This document shows positions 8,645 to 17,618 of a stretch of DNA of 64,000 nt, in pieces. Location of the stretch: NCBI RefSeq assembly GCF_041321145.1, contig NZ_JBGGWA010000014.1:62001-126000 (forward strand), given 5' to 3'. The notes beneath the pieces are model-generated. The model saw only the letters and a list, made by a program, of their open reading frames with translations. It did no database searches and had not been told where the DNA came from. The stretch's first letter is position 1; every line of letters begins with the position of its first letter. Made by a program: the position numbers and the translations under genes. The DNA is from Paraburkholderia sp041321145. GTDB lineage: Bacteria > Pseudomonadota > Gammaproteobacteria > Burkholderiales > Burkholderiaceae.

Positions 8645-9976
8645 TTAGCCGCGCTCGCTGTTTTGCCGCATCCGGTATTCCGCACTGCGGGCATGCGCCT
8701 GCAGGCCTTCGCCGTAAGCGAGTTCGGCGGCGATCTCGCCGAGCGTCTGCGCGCCTTCCGCGCTGACCTCGATCACGCTCGAACGCTTGAAGAAATCATA
8801 GACGCCCAAAGGTGACGAGAACCGTGCGGTACGAGACGTAGGCAACACGTGGTTCGGCCCCGCGCAGTAGTCGCCGAGGCTTTCGCTGGTGTAGCGGCCG
8901 AGGAAAATCGCACCGGCATGGCGGATCAGTTGGCCCCATTGGTGCGGTTCCAGCGCGGAGATTTCGAGGTGTTCCGGTGCGATGTCGTTGGCAATCGCGC
9001 AGGCTTCAGCCATATCGCGCACCTTGATCAACGCGCCGCGCCCTTCGAGCGATGCCTGAATCACGTCCCGGCGCGGCATGGTGGGCAACAATTCGTTGAT
9101 CGCCTCATGCACGCGGCCGATGAACGCGTCGTCCGGACACAGCAAGATGGATTGTGCGAGTTCGTCGTGCTCGGCTTGCGAAAACAGGTCCATCGCGACC
9201 CAACGCGGATCGGTCGTACCGTCGCACAGCACGAGAATTTCCGAGGGCCCGGCGATCATGTCGATGCCGACTGTGCCAAACACACGGCGCTTGGCCGATG
9301 CGACATACGCGTTGCCAGGGCCGCAGATCTTGTCGACGGCGGGCACGGTTTGCGTGCCGTATGCCAATGCGCCCACCGCCTGCGCGCCGCCGATCGTAAA
9401 CACGCGGTCCACGCCGCCCAGCAAGGCAGCCGCCAGCACCAGCGGATTCTTCACGCCGTCAGGTGTCGGCACGACCATGACGATTTCGCGCACGCCGGCC
9501 ACGCGCGCCGGAATCGCGTTCATCAGCACCGACGACGGATACGCCGCCTTGCCGCCCGGCACGTAAATACCCGCGCGGTCCAGCGGCGTGACCTTCTGGC
9601 CGAGCACGGTGCCGTCGGCTTCCGTGTACTGCCAGCTATGGCTGCCGCACTCGATCTTCTGCTTCTCGTGGTAGCCGCGCACGCGCGCCGCCGCCGCTTC
9701 GAGCGCCGCGCGGCGCTTCGGTTCGAGGCCTTCGAGCGCTGCTTCGAGTTCCGCCATCGGCAACTCGAGCGCGTCGACGCTCTTCGCCTCGACACGGTCG
9801 AAGCGGTTCGTGTACTCGAGCACCGCAGCGTCGCCGCGCGCCTTCACGTCGTTCAGAATCTGCGCGACCGAGCGCTCGATTGCTTCGTCTTCGCTCGCCT
9901 CGAACGCGAGCACCGCGTGCAGCGACGTGTGAAAGTCGGGCGCACTGGAATCGAGTTTGCGAATCTTGATAGACAT
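8645..9976 (-). CDS. hisD: Histidinol dehydrogenase HisD
   Basis: Zn- and NAD-dependent four-electron oxidation of histidinol to histidine, the last pathway step. 443 residues from the ATG at 9976 (MSIKIRKLD); the upstream extension to 10081 is not family-like. Visible motifs are YVPGGKAAYPSSVLM, GGAQAVGALAYGT, IAGPSEILVL and the metal-binding/catalytic ALEPHQWGQLIRHAG. The gene order hisG-hisD-hisC is the usual start of the betaproteobacterial his operon. Confidence 0.98.
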   Translation of the reverse strand: MSIKIRKLDSSAPDFHTSLHAVLAFEASEDEAIERSVAQILNDVKARGDAAVLEYTNRFDRVEAKSVDALELPMAELEAALEGLEPKRRAALEAAAARVRGYHEKQKIECGSHSWQYTEADGTVLGQKVTPLDRAGIYVPGGKAAYPSSVLMNAIPARVAGVREIVMVVPTPDGVKNPLVLAAALLGGVDRVFTIGGAQAVGALAYGTQTVPAVDKICGPGNAYVASAKRRVFGTVGIDMIAGPSEILVLCDGTTDPRWVAMDLFSQAEHDELAQSILLCPDDAFIGRVHEAINELLPTMPRRDVIQASLEGRGALIKVRDMAEACAIANDIAPEHLEISALEPHQWGQLIRHAGAIFLGRYTSESLGDYCAGPNHVLPTSRTARFSSPLGVYDFFKRSSVIEVSAEGAQTLGEIAAELAYGEGLQAHARSAEYRMRQNSERG

Positions 9977-10037
9977 ACGGGTATCCGTTTCGGTAAGGCG
10001 CGCGTTAATAGCTCGACCACGCGCGTGGTCAAACTGT

Positions 10038-10736
10038 TCAGGCCGCCGCAGCACCGGCCTTCGAGGCGCGTTCGAACGCATCGAGAATCGGCCGCAGCGC
10101 GGCGCGCTTGAGCTTCAGCGCCGCCTGGTTCACAACGAGGCGCGACGAAATCTGCATGATCTCCTCCACCTCGACAAGATTGTTCGCGCGCAAGGTATTG
10201 CCCGAGCTCACCAGGTCGACGATCGCGTCGGCGAGGCCAACCAGCGGCGCCAATTCCATCGAACCGTATAGCTTGATGAGGTCGACATGCACGCCCTTGG
10301 CGGCAAAATGCTCACGCGCGGTTTCCACATACTTGGTCGCCACGCGCAGGCGCGCGCCTTGACGCACCGCGTTCGCGTAGTCGAAACCGGCCGCCACCGC
10401 GACCGACATCCGGCAGCGCGCGATATCCAGGTCGACCGGCTGATACAGCCCGCTGCCGCCGTGTTCGAGCAGCACGTCTTTGCCTGCCACGCCGAAGTCG
10501 GCTGCGCCGTATTCGACATAGGTGGGCACGTCGGTCGCGCGCACGATGATCACGCGGACGTTCGCGTCGGTAGTCGGCAGAATCAGCTTGCGCGAGGTTT
10601 CCGGGTCTTCGGCGACTTCAATGCCGGCCGCGGCGAGCAGCGGCAGCGTCTCTTCGAAGATACGCCCTTTCGACAAAGCCAGCGTAAGCGGTGCGCTCAC
10701 GGCCGGCGACGACGACGTTTGCGGCATCGAACTCAT
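10038..10736 (-). CDS. hisG: ATP phosphoribosyltransferase, short form HisG
   Basis: Committed step of histidine synthesis, joining ATP and PRPP. 232 residues; it has the catalytic domains (LALSKGRIFEET, DVPTYVEYGAADFGVAGKD, the PRPP loop VDLVSSGNTLRANNL) but not the C-terminal ACT-like histidine-sensing domain. Short HisG normally works in a complex with the HisRS-like regulator HisZ, which is not encoded here. Its start overlaps the murA stop by 4 nt (ATGA), linking his expression to cell-wall synthesis at translation level. Confidence 0.97.
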   Translation of the reverse strand: MSSMPQTSSSPAVSAPLTLALSKGRIFEETLPLLAAAGIEVAEDPETSRKLILPTTDANVRVIIVRATDVPTYVEYGAADFGVAGKDVLLEHGGSGLYQPVDLDIARCRMSVAVAAGFDYANAVRQGARLRVATKYVETAREHFAAKGVHVDLIKLYGSMELAPLVGLADAIVDLVSSGNTLRANNLVEVEEIMQISSRLVVNQAALKLKRAALRPILDAFERASKAGAAAA

Positions 10737-11995
10737 GCCTGGCTCCCGGGGATGCGGCGCACCCTGGCGCCGATGGCGTTGAGCTTGGTCTCCATCCGGT
10801 CGTAACCGCGATCCAGGTGATAGATACGGTCGATCAGCGTTTCGCCTTCGGCGCGCAACGCGGCGATCACGAGACTCGCCGACGCGCGCAGATCAGTCGC
10901 CATCACTTTCGCGCCGGAGAGCTTTTCGACGCCGGTCACGAGCGCGGTGTTGCCGTCGATCGTGATGTTCGCGCCCAGGCGGTTCAATTCCTGCACGTGC
11001 ATGAAGCGGTTCTCGAAGATCGTCTCGACAACTTGCGAGGTGCCGTCCGCGAGCGTATTCAGCGCCATGAACTGCGCCTGCATGTCGGTCGGGAACGCCG
11101 GGTATTCCGAGGTGCGGAAGGTGACGGCGCTCGGACGCTTGTCCATGCGCACGCGCATCCAGTCGTCACCTTCTTCGATCATGACGCCGGCTTCGCGCAG
11201 CTTTTCGGTCACGGCTTCGAGGATCAGCGGACGCACCTTACGCAGCGTGACATCGCCACCGGCGGCAGCGACCGCGCACAGGAACGTGCCGGCTTCGATC
11301 CGATCCGGGATCACCGTGTGCTTCGCGCCATGCAGCTTGTCGACACCCTGGATCACCAGACGATCCGTGCCGATGCCTTCGATCTTCGCGCCCATCTCGA
11401 CCAGCAGATGCGCAAGGTCGCCGACTTCCGGCTCGCGTGCCGCGTTCTCGATCACCGTCTCGCCTTCGGCCAACACCGCTGCCATCAGCAGGTTTTCCGT
11501 GCCGGTGACGGTGATCATGTCGGTCACGATGCGCGCGCCCTTCAGACGCTTCGCGCGGGCTTCGATAAAGCCGTGCTCGATCGTGATCTCGGCGCCCATC
11601 GCCTGCAAACCCTTGATGTGCTGATCCACCGGACGCGCGCCGATCGCGCAGCCGCCCGGCAGCGATACGCGAGCGTGACCGAAGCGCGCGACCAGCGGGC
11701 CGAGCACAAGGATCGACGCACGCATCGTCTTCACCATTTCGTACGGTGCGACGAGATTGTCGACGTTCGATGCGTCCAGCGTCACGCGCCCCTCGCCGCT
11801 CTCGATGCGCACGCCCATCTGGCCAAGCAGCTTGAGCATCGTGCGTACGTCCTGCAGATCGGGCACGTTGTCCAGATGCACCGGCTCCGCGCTGAGCAGA
11901 CCCGCGCACAGGATCGGCAACGCCGCATTCTTCGCACCTGAGACGACAACTTCACCCGACAGCGGGTAGCCACCTTCAATGACGAGTTTATCCAT
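10733..11995 (-). CDS. murA: UDP-N-acetylglucosamine 1-carboxyvinyltransferase MurA
   Basis: First committed step of peptidoglycan synthesis: transfers enolpyruvate from PEP to UDP-GlcNAc in the cytoplasm. 420 residues from the ATG at 11995. Lys22 in SGAKNAAL and the PEP-reactive, fosfomycin-targeted Cys116 in LPGGCAIGARPVDQH are both present, so this is the fosfomycin-sensitive type. It is 111 nt downstream of the bolA-like gene, the same neighbour pair (ibaG-murA) seen in E. coli. Confidence 0.98.
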   Translation of the reverse strand: MDKLVIEGGYPLSGEVVVSGAKNAALPILCAGLLSAEPVHLDNVPDLQDVRTMLKLLGQMGVRIESGEGRVTLDASNVDNLVAPYEMVKTMRASILVLGPLVARFGHARVSLPGGCAIGARPVDQHIKGLQAMGAEITIEHGFIEARAKRLKGARIVTDMITVTGTENLLMAAVLAEGETVIENAAREPEVGDLAHLLVEMGAKIEGIGTDRLVIQGVDKLHGAKHTVIPDRIEAGTFLCAVAAAGGDVTLRKVRPLILEAVTEKLREAGVMIEEGDDWMRVRMDKRPSAVTFRTSEYPAFPTDMQAQFMALNTLADGTSQVVETIFENRFMHVQELNRLGANITIDGNTALVTGVEKLSGAKVMATDLRASASLVIAALRAEGETLIDRIYHLDRGYDRMETKLNAIGARVRRIPGSQA

Positions 11996-12106
11996 GCCTG
12001 TCAGTTCCTGATTGACCCGGACTTCGGCCGGGTCTGCTTTGCTTGTGTTCGACGCGCCGCTACCGGCGTCGCGCCCTTCTTGAGTAATTCGCACTAAATT
12101 TCCAGA

Positions 12107-12346
12107 TTACGCGGTCTGCCATTCGGCGGGCGTCAGCGTCTTCATGCTGAGCGCGTGGATTTCTTCGCGCATGCGGTCGCCGAGCGCCGCGTACACGAGT
12201 TGATGGCGCTGAATCAGCCGCTTGCCTTCGAAGCTCGGCGAAACGATGGTCGCAAAGAAATGCTGACCGTCGCCTTCGACTTCGAGATGCTGGCAAGCGA
12301 GCCCAGCCGCAATGTATTGCTTGACCTGTTCGGGAGTCGGCAACAT
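12107..12346 (-). CDS. BolA/IbaG-family protein
   Basis: A 79-residue BolA-fold protein. Relatives act with monothiol glutaredoxins in Fe-S handling or in acid response. The core HFFATIVSPSFEGKRLIQRHQLVYAAL carries the class II KH-like fold and the conserved RHQLVYAAL helix with its His. Immediately upstream of murA, as ibaG is in E. coli, so IbaG is the best ortholog guess. It is 15 nt downstream of the ABC permease gene. Confidence 0.92.
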   Translation of the reverse strand: MLPTPEQVKQYIAAGLACQHLEVEGDGQHFFATIVSPSFEGKRLIQRHQLVYAALGDRMREEIHALSMKTLTPAEWQTA

Positions 12347-12361
12347 GAGAGAAGCTCCTGA

Positions 12362-13126
12362 TCAGTGGCGCAGTTTGTAGCCGGAGGCGAGCATGCGCAT
12401 CGCCACCACGGCCAGCACCACAAAGAAACCGGCAACGATCGCGAGGCTCACGAGCGGATTGATATCCGACATCCCGAAGAAACCGTAGCGAAAGCCGTCG
12501 ATCATGTAGAAGAAAGGATTGAGCCGCGACACTTCGCGCCACACCGGTGGCAGCGTATGCGTCGAGTAGAACACGCCCGAAAGGAACGTGAGCGGCATAA
12601 TCAGAAAGTTTTGAAACGCAGCAAGCTGATCGAACTTTTCGGCCCAGATCCCGGCGATCAAACCGAGCGTGCCGAGGATCGCCGCGCCGAAAATCGCGAA
12701 CACGATGATGTACAGCGGCCCGCTGAAGCTGATCGGCACGAACCAGATTGTCACGATGAACACGCCGAAGCCGACCGCCAACCCGCGAGCGACAGCAGCG
12801 AGCACATAGGCGCCGAACATCTCATAGTGCGACAGCGGCGGCAGCAGCACGAACACCAGGTTTCCAGTGATCTTGGACTGAATCAGCGACGACGAACTAT
12901 TCGCAAACGCATTCTGCAACACGCTCATCATCACGAGACCCGGAATCAGGAAACTTGTGTATTCGACGCCCGGATAGACCTCCACGTGACCGCGCAACGC
13001 GTGGCCGAAAATCGTCAAATAAAGCAGCGCGGTGATGACCGGCGCCAGCACGGTCTGGAACGACACCTTCCAGAAACGCAGGATTTCCTTGTAAAACAGC
13101 GTGCTGAAACCACTGTAGCCGCTCAT
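12362..13126 (-). CDS. ABC-2 type transporter permease (YadH-like)
   Basis: Inner-membrane permease of a two-gene ABC-2 exporter, 254 residues with about six hydrophobic helices. The start is at 13126 (MSGYSGF), in a 4-nt overlap with the ATPase gene stop. The N-terminal FYKEILRFWKVSFQTVLAP and the ABC-2 signature region FLSGVFYSTHTLPPVWREVS match the YadH group. The substrate is unknown. Position between mla genes and murA hints at an envelope role, but that is only context. Confidence 0.9.
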   Translation of the reverse strand: MSGYSGFSTLFYKEILRFWKVSFQTVLAPVITALLYLTIFGHALRGHVEVYPGVEYTSFLIPGLVMMSVLQNAFANSSSSLIQSKITGNLVFVLLPPLSHYEMFGAYVLAAVARGLAVGFGVFIVTIWFVPISFSGPLYIIVFAIFGAAILGTLGLIAGIWAEKFDQLAAFQNFLIMPLTFLSGVFYSTHTLPPVWREVSRLNPFFYMIDGFRYGFFGMSDINPLVSLAIVAGFFVVLAVVAMRMLASGYKLRH

Positions 13127-14055
13127 GCGAGCCCCTCGATCACTTCCGGACCGTTCATCACCTGAACGAACACATCTTCGAGGTCGGCTTTGCGGACCTC
13201 GATTTCTTCGAATGTACAGCCCGCTGAACGGCACTGCGCAAGAATCCGCTCGACGTCGTCATAGCTAGCAAGCCGTAACAGATGCTGCCGGCCACTGCCG
13301 TTGCCCACGCCGCTTTCCACTTCGAGCGGACGCAACTCAACCGGCAACACGCCTTGCGTGAAGCGCAGGAACAACTGCGTGCCGGCAAAGCGCTGCAGCA
13401 GCGTGCTGGTGCGCTCGAGCGCGACCACTTCGCCTCGCCGCAACATCGCAATGCGGTCGCACAGCGATTCGGCTTCTTCCAGATAATGCGTGGTCAGTAC
13501 GATCGTGTGGCCTTCGCGATTCAGGCGCGAGATGAATTTCCACAAGGTTTGACGCAACTCGACGTCGACGCCGGCAGTCGGTTCGTCCAGCACGATCACC
13601 GGCGGCCGGTGCACCAGCGCCTGCGCGACCAGCACGCGGCGCTTCATGCCGCCCGACAGCGCGCGCATGTTGGCGTCGGCTTTGTCGGTGAGGTCGAGAT
13701 TGGCCATGATTTCGTCGATCCACGCGTCGTTATTGCGCAGGCCGTAGTAGCCGGATTGAATACGCAGGGTTTCGCGCACGGTGAAGAACGGATCGAACAC
13801 GAGCTCTTGCGGCACCACGCCGAGCGCGCGGCGCGCGTCGCGGAAATCGCTGACTACGTCATGTCCGCGCACCGCGATGCTGCCTTCATCGGCGCGCGCG
13901 AGACCGGCGAGGATGCTGATGAGCGTAGTCTTGCCCGCGCCGTTCGGACCGAGCAGTCCGAAGAACTCGCCTTCTTCCACTGCGAGGCTGACGCCCTTGA
14001 GCGCCTGCAAGTCCTTGTAGCGCTTCTTGACGTTACGAATTTCTATGGCTGACAT
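13123..14055 (-). CDS. ABC transporter ATP-binding protein (YadG-like)
   Basis: ATPase partner of the downstream ABC-2 permease. 310 residues from the ATG at 14055; the 31 upstream codons are not homologous. Walker A is GPNGAGKTT, the signature is LSGGMKRR, Walker B is VIVLDEPTAG and the switch His is in LTTHYLEEAE. The C-terminal ~90 residues are an extra domain typical of drug/polysaccharide exporters of this class. 168 nt separate it from the STAS gene upstream. Confidence 0.93.
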   Translation of the reverse strand: MSAIEIRNVKKRYKDLQALKGVSLAVEEGEFFGLLGPNGAGKTTLISILAGLARADEGSIAVRGHDVVSDFRDARRALGVVPQELVFDPFFTVRETLRIQSGYYGLRNNDAWIDEIMANLDLTDKADANMRALSGGMKRRVLVAQALVHRPPVIVLDEPTAGVDVELRQTLWKFISRLNREGHTIVLTTHYLEEAESLCDRIAMLRRGEVVALERTSTLLQRFAGTQLFLRFTQGVLPVELRPLEVESGVGNGSGRQHLLRLASYDDVERILAQCRSAGCTFEEIEVRKADLEDVFVQVMNGPEVIEGLA

Positions 14056-14223
14056 GACTGTGGGCCGCGTGCAGCGGCGCCTAAAGGAGCCCTGAGGGGG
14101 CGCAACAAGCTGGGAGAAACGGAATTGGGGCCGGTTATGGTGCCCCAAAAAACGTTTGATTATAGGGCAAAAATCCGCGGCCCCGAGTCTGCCGGGGGGA
14201 TTGGAAGCGACGCTACTGGAGCG

Positions 14224-14517
14224 TCAATGTCGCGCCGGCAGAAGGGTGTCGACGCCGTAGGCTTGCGCGAGGCTGGCGAGGCCAGCTGGCAGGTTGACGA
14301 TCTCAAACGTGACGCCGCGTGCCCGGGCGGCACGCACCCACGCGAGCAGGACGGCTAGCGCGGACGAATCGAATTGCGCGAGCGGTGCGCAATCCACACC
14401 GTTCGCGCCCGCAGCGATACGCTGCAAACCCGCCGCGAGCGCGGTTTTTGCGCTCGCGTGGGTCAGTGTCGCGCCGCTTTCGAAGCAGCTTGCGACGGCG
14501 TTCAGCACTTCGCTCAC
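14224..14517 (-). CDS. mlaB: STAS-domain protein MlaB
   Basis: Cytoplasmic STAS subunit that supports assembly and activity of the MlaFEDB phospholipid transporter. 97 residues with the STAS core VDCAPLAQFDSSALAVLL, including the Asp-Ser-Ser anion-pole motif. I chose the GTG at 14517 because it overlaps the mlaC stop in the classic 4-nt pattern; the frame is open back to 14634 but that part lies inside mlaC. Last gene of a six-gene mla cluster. Confidence 0.88.
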   Translation of the reverse strand: MSEVLNAVASCFESGATLTHASAKTALAAGLQRIAAGANGVDCAPLAQFDSSALAVLLAWVRAARARGVTFEIVNLPAGLASLAQAYGVDTLLPARH

Positions 14518-15146
14518 GACTGCTTGCCCGCAGCCAGTTGCTGATTGCGCTGCGTGAGGAACTGGATCAGTCCTTCCACGCCCTTCTGCTGGATCTGCTC
14601 GTTGAACTGCTGCTGATATGCCTGAATCAGCCATGCGCCGAGCACGTTGATGTCATACACGCGCCAGCCTTGCGCCGTCTTGTACAGACGATAGTCGAGT
14701 TCGATCGGCGAACCGTTGTTCATCACCACCGAGCGCACTACCGTATCGGTATCGCCCGGATTCATGCGGAACGGCTTGTACTGGATCTGCTGGTCGCGCA
14801 CTTGCGCAAGTGCGCCCGAGTACGTGCGAATCAGCAGCATCTTGAACTGGTCGACCACCTGGTTTTGCTGCTCAGGCGTCGCGGTGCGCCAGTTGCGGCC
14901 CATCGCGAGTTGCGTGGTACGACGGAAATCGGTGTACGGCAGGATCTTTTCGTTGACGAGCGCCGTGATGTGCGAGAGGTCGCCTTGCTGGATCGACTTA
15001 TCGGCGCGCACCGCGTCGATCACCTGCTGGGTAACCGTCTTGATCAAGGTGTCCGGCGAACTGCTGTCCACCGTTTGTGCCGACGCACCGGCACTGAGGA
15101 ACGAAAACAACGCAGCGAACAACGGAATCAGGAAGAATTTTTTCAT
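14514..15146 (-). CDS. mlaC: Periplasmic phospholipid-binding protein MlaC
   Basis: Shuttles phospholipid through the periplasm between the outer-membrane MlaA complex and inner-membrane MlaFEDB. 210 residues from the ATG at 15146, with a signal peptide (MKKFFLIPLFAALFSFLSAG, cleavage after ASA near residue 23). The family segment INEKILPYTDF-like (VNEKILPYTDFRRTTQLAMG) and a C-terminal INVLGAWLIQAYQQQF helix are visible. A 114-nt spacer separates it from mlaA. Confidence 0.95.
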   Translation of the reverse strand: MKKFFLIPLFAALFSFLSAGASAQTVDSSSPDTLIKTVTQQVIDAVRADKSIQQGDLSHITALVNEKILPYTDFRRTTQLAMGRNWRTATPEQQNQVVDQFKMLLIRTYSGALAQVRDQQIQYKPFRMNPGDTDTVVRSVVMNNGSPIELDYRLYKTAQGWRVYDINVLGAWLIQAYQQQFNEQIQQKGVEGLIQFLTQRNQQLAAGKQS

Positions 15147-15260
15147 ATCGAGCCTTGCCTTAAAATTAGTGCAACCGTTTGAGCCGACATTAGCACGCGA
15201 GTTCAGCAACAATCCATGCGCAAACTGCGAGAGTCGTTTCGAGGTGTTACGGCTGTACGA

Positions 15261-16208
15261 TCAACGCAATTTGAATGAGGGGAAGTTGAAACGCGACGGT
15301 GGGACCAGTTGGCCAGCCGGAATCTGCGTGGTTTCCGGTCCGCCGTTCAGGTCGAGCGGCGGCGTTTGGACGCTGCCAGAGGCGGCTTCCGGCGCAGCCG
15401 CCGTGCCGGTCTCGGCGCCAGCCGGTGCAGCCGCCGCAGCGCCGTCCACGTCGTCGTACTTCGGCAGCGGTGCTTCGTCGCCGTAGTTCGGCAGCGCCTG
15501 CGCCTGCTTGCCGTCCGACAGCAAGTATTGGCGACGCTGCAGATACGCATTGCGCACGAACGAGTACTTGTCGAGCGCGGCGCCTTCCAGCACGTCGCTC
15601 GCGTTCAGCAGATTCGCGCGCGTGTTGACCACGTTCAGCCCATACAGCGCCCAGCTCAGGCCCGGCGGATTGATGTAGCTGAGCGGGTTCACATAATAGT
15701 TGCCGAGCGAGCCGACCGCGTCGCGCACCGTGCTCGGCCCGAACAGCGGCAGCACGAGATACGGGCCCGCCGGCACGCCGTAATGGCCGAGCGTCAGGCC
15801 GAAGTCGTTGTCGTGCTTGGGCAGCTTGGCGAGCGTCGCCACGTCGAACAGACCGCCGACACCGAACACCGTGTTGATCACGATCCGCATGATGTCTTCG
15901 ACGCCATCGGTAATCTTCAATTGCAGCAAATTGTTCGCCGCGATGTAGACGTCGCCGATGTTCGAGAAGAAGTTGGTGACGCTTTCACGCACCGGCTGCG
16001 GCGTCGCCCAGACGTAGCCCCTCGCGACTGGCTTCAGCGCGTATTGGTCGAGCTTGTCGTTTACGGTGAAGATTGTGCGGTTGAAGCCCTCGATCGGGTC
16101 GCCCTTGGTCGGCGTCTGCACGGTCGTGCAGGCCGCGAGCGCGGCAGCCGCCAGCGCGAACGTCGCTATCTGGACGGTGAACACGCCCCTTTTGCGTATG
16201 GTCTGCAT
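15261..16208 (-). CDS. mlaA: Outer-membrane lipoprotein MlaA (VacJ)
   Basis: Removes misplaced phospholipid from the outer leaflet of the outer membrane and passes it to MlaC. 315 residues with a lipoprotein signal ending AALAAC (lipobox Cys about residue 26). Family motifs are DPIEGFNRTIFTVND, NFFSNIGDVYIAANNLLQ, NTVFGVGGLFDVA, DFGLTLGHYGVPAGPYLVLP and NPLSYI. The last ~80 residues are Ala/Pro/Gly rich and likely disordered. Unlike E. coli, where mlaA is a separate locus, it lies here between mlaD and mlaC. Confidence 0.96.
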   Translation of the reverse strand: MQTIRKRGVFTVQIATFALAAAALAACTTVQTPTKGDPIEGFNRTIFTVNDKLDQYALKPVARGYVWATPQPVRESVTNFFSNIGDVYIAANNLLQLKITDGVEDIMRIVINTVFGVGGLFDVATLAKLPKHDNDFGLTLGHYGVPAGPYLVLPLFGPSTVRDAVGSLGNYYVNPLSYINPPGLSWALYGLNVVNTRANLLNASDVLEGAALDKYSFVRNAYLQRRQYLLSDGKQAQALPNYGDEAPLPKYDDVDGAAAAAPAGAETGTAAAPEAASGSVQTPPLDLNGGPETTQIPAGQLVPPSRFNFPSFKLR

Positions 16209-16219
16209 TTTTGTTCTCC

Positions 16220-16759
16220 TTATTGACCGGCTGCGCCGGACGCAGGCAGAGCCGGTGCCGCGGGTGCGGGCGCGGCCGAACCCGGGGCCGGCTTGGATGC
16301 ACCCGAGTCCGCGGCCTTGCTATACAGGAATTGTCCGATCAGGTTTTCCAGCACGATCGCGGATTGTGTCATCGAAATCGTGTCACCCGCTTTAAGCATC
16401 TCGCTGTCCCCACCGGGCTCGAGCCCGATGTATTGCTCGCCGAGCAGACCCGAGGTCAGGATTTTCGCCGAGGTGTCTTTCGGAAACGGGTATTGCTTGT
16501 CGATATCGATCGTGACGACGGCCTGATACGCGTTATTGTCAAAGCCGATCGACGCAACCCGCCCGACCGTCACACCCGCGCTCTTCACCGGCGCGCGCGC
16601 CTTCAGCCCGCCAATATTGTCGAACTTGAGCTTGACCGGGTACGTTGCCTGAAACGACAACGAGCTCATGTTGCCGGCCTTCAGCGCGAGAAACAGCAAC
16701 GCCACGAAACCCAGCACCACGAACAGGCCGACCCAGAAGTCGAGAGCAGTCTTTTTCAT
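16220..16759 (-). CDS. mlaD: MCE-domain lipid transport protein MlaD
   Basis: Substrate-binding hexamer of MlaFEDB, anchored in the inner membrane and facing the periplasm. 179 residues: one transmembrane helix (KTALDFWVGLFVVLGFVAL), then an MCE domain with FDNIGGLKARAPVKSAGVTVG and a later TSGLLGEQYIGLEPGG. I chose the ATG at 16759 (MKKT) because GGGA lies at proper spacing; the ATG six bases earlier would place that sequence too close. The C-terminus is a Pro/Ala-rich tail. Confidence 0.95.
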   Translation of the reverse strand: MKKTALDFWVGLFVVLGFVALLFLALKAGNMSSLSFQATYPVKLKFDNIGGLKARAPVKSAGVTVGRVASIGFDNNAYQAVVTIDIDKQYPFPKDTSAKILTSGLLGEQYIGLEPGGDSEMLKAGDTISMTQSAIVLENLIGQFLYSKAADSGASKPAPGSAAPAPAAPALPASGAAGQ

Positions 16760-16850
16760 CGTCATCCCAAAGTGAATCCGCCACACTGCTCCCGCTCCCG
16801 TCACGCGCAACCCGAGGCGCGCCCGTTGAAAGGATACGTGCAGCGCAGTC

Positions 16851-17618
16851 TTAGCTGAACATTAACGCGGTCAGCAGAAAATCGAGGCCGAGCACCGCAA
16901 GCGACGCGTACACGACCGTCTTGGTCGTGGCGCGCGACACGCCTTCCGGCGTCGGTTTGGCTTCATAGCCCTGAAACAGCGCAATGAACGTTACGGCGAG
17001 GCCGAACACCACACTCTTGACGACCCCGGCGCCGACATCGCGCCAGACATCGACGCCGCTTTGCATCTGCGACCAGAACGCACCGGAATCGACGCCAATC
17101 AGCAGCACACCCACCACATAACCGCCGAACACGCCGACCGCGCTAAAAATGGCGGCCAGAATCGGCATGGAAATGATGCCCGCCCACAAGCGCGGCGCCA
17201 CCACCACCTTGACCGGATCCACCGCCATCATTTCCATCGCGGTCAACTGTTCGCCTGCCTTCATCAAGCCGATTTCGGCGGTGAGCGACGTGCCGGCGCG
17301 GCCTGCGAACAGGAGTGCCGTGACCACCGGGCCGAGTTCGCGCACCAGCGAAAGCGCGACCAGCAGCCCCAGCGCCTGTTCGGAGCCGTAGCGGTTCAGC
17401 GTGTAGTAGCCCTGCAAGCCGAGCACGAAGCCGACGAACAACCCCGACACGGCGATGATCACCAACGAATAATTGCCCACGAAGTGGATCTGCTTCGTGA
17501 CAAGACGCGGCCGGCGCAGCAGCGGGAAAAATTCGAGCAGCAGCCGGAAGAAGAAACGCGTGGCGTAGCCGGCCGTGCCCAGCCCGTCGAGTACCGAGCG
17601 GCCGATCGAACTGATCAT
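16851..17618 (-). CDS. mlaE: Lipid transport permease MlaE
   Basis: Permease of the phospholipid ABC transporter, 255 residues with about five or six hydrophobic segments. The N-terminal amphipathic helix, VKQIHFVGNYSLVIIAVSGL, ELGPVVTALLFAGRAGTSL and MKAGEQLTAMEMMAVDP are hallmark MlaE stretches. Starts within the mlaF stop (17615-17618 overlap) and lies 91 nt before mlaD. Confidence 0.97.
   Translation of the reverse strand: MISSIGRSVLDGLGTAGYATRFFFRLLLEFFPLLRRPRLVTKQIHFVGNYSLVIIAVSGLFVGFVLGLQGYYTLNRYGSEQALGLLVALSLVRELGPVVTALLFAGRAGTSLTAEIGLMKAGEQLTAMEMMAVDPVKVVVAPRLWAGIISMPILAAIFSAVGVFGGYVVGVLLIGVDSGAFWSQMQSGVDVWRDVGAGVVKSVVFGLAVTFIALFQGYEAKPTPEGVSRATTKTVVYASLAVLGLDFLLTALMFS

Noticed and set aside
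8849..10111. Plus-strand 420-codon frame opposite hisD
   Set aside because: Shadow of hisD; no motif.
10691..11941. Plus-strand 416-codon frame opposite murA
   Set aside because: Shadow of murA; His/Arg-rich composition.
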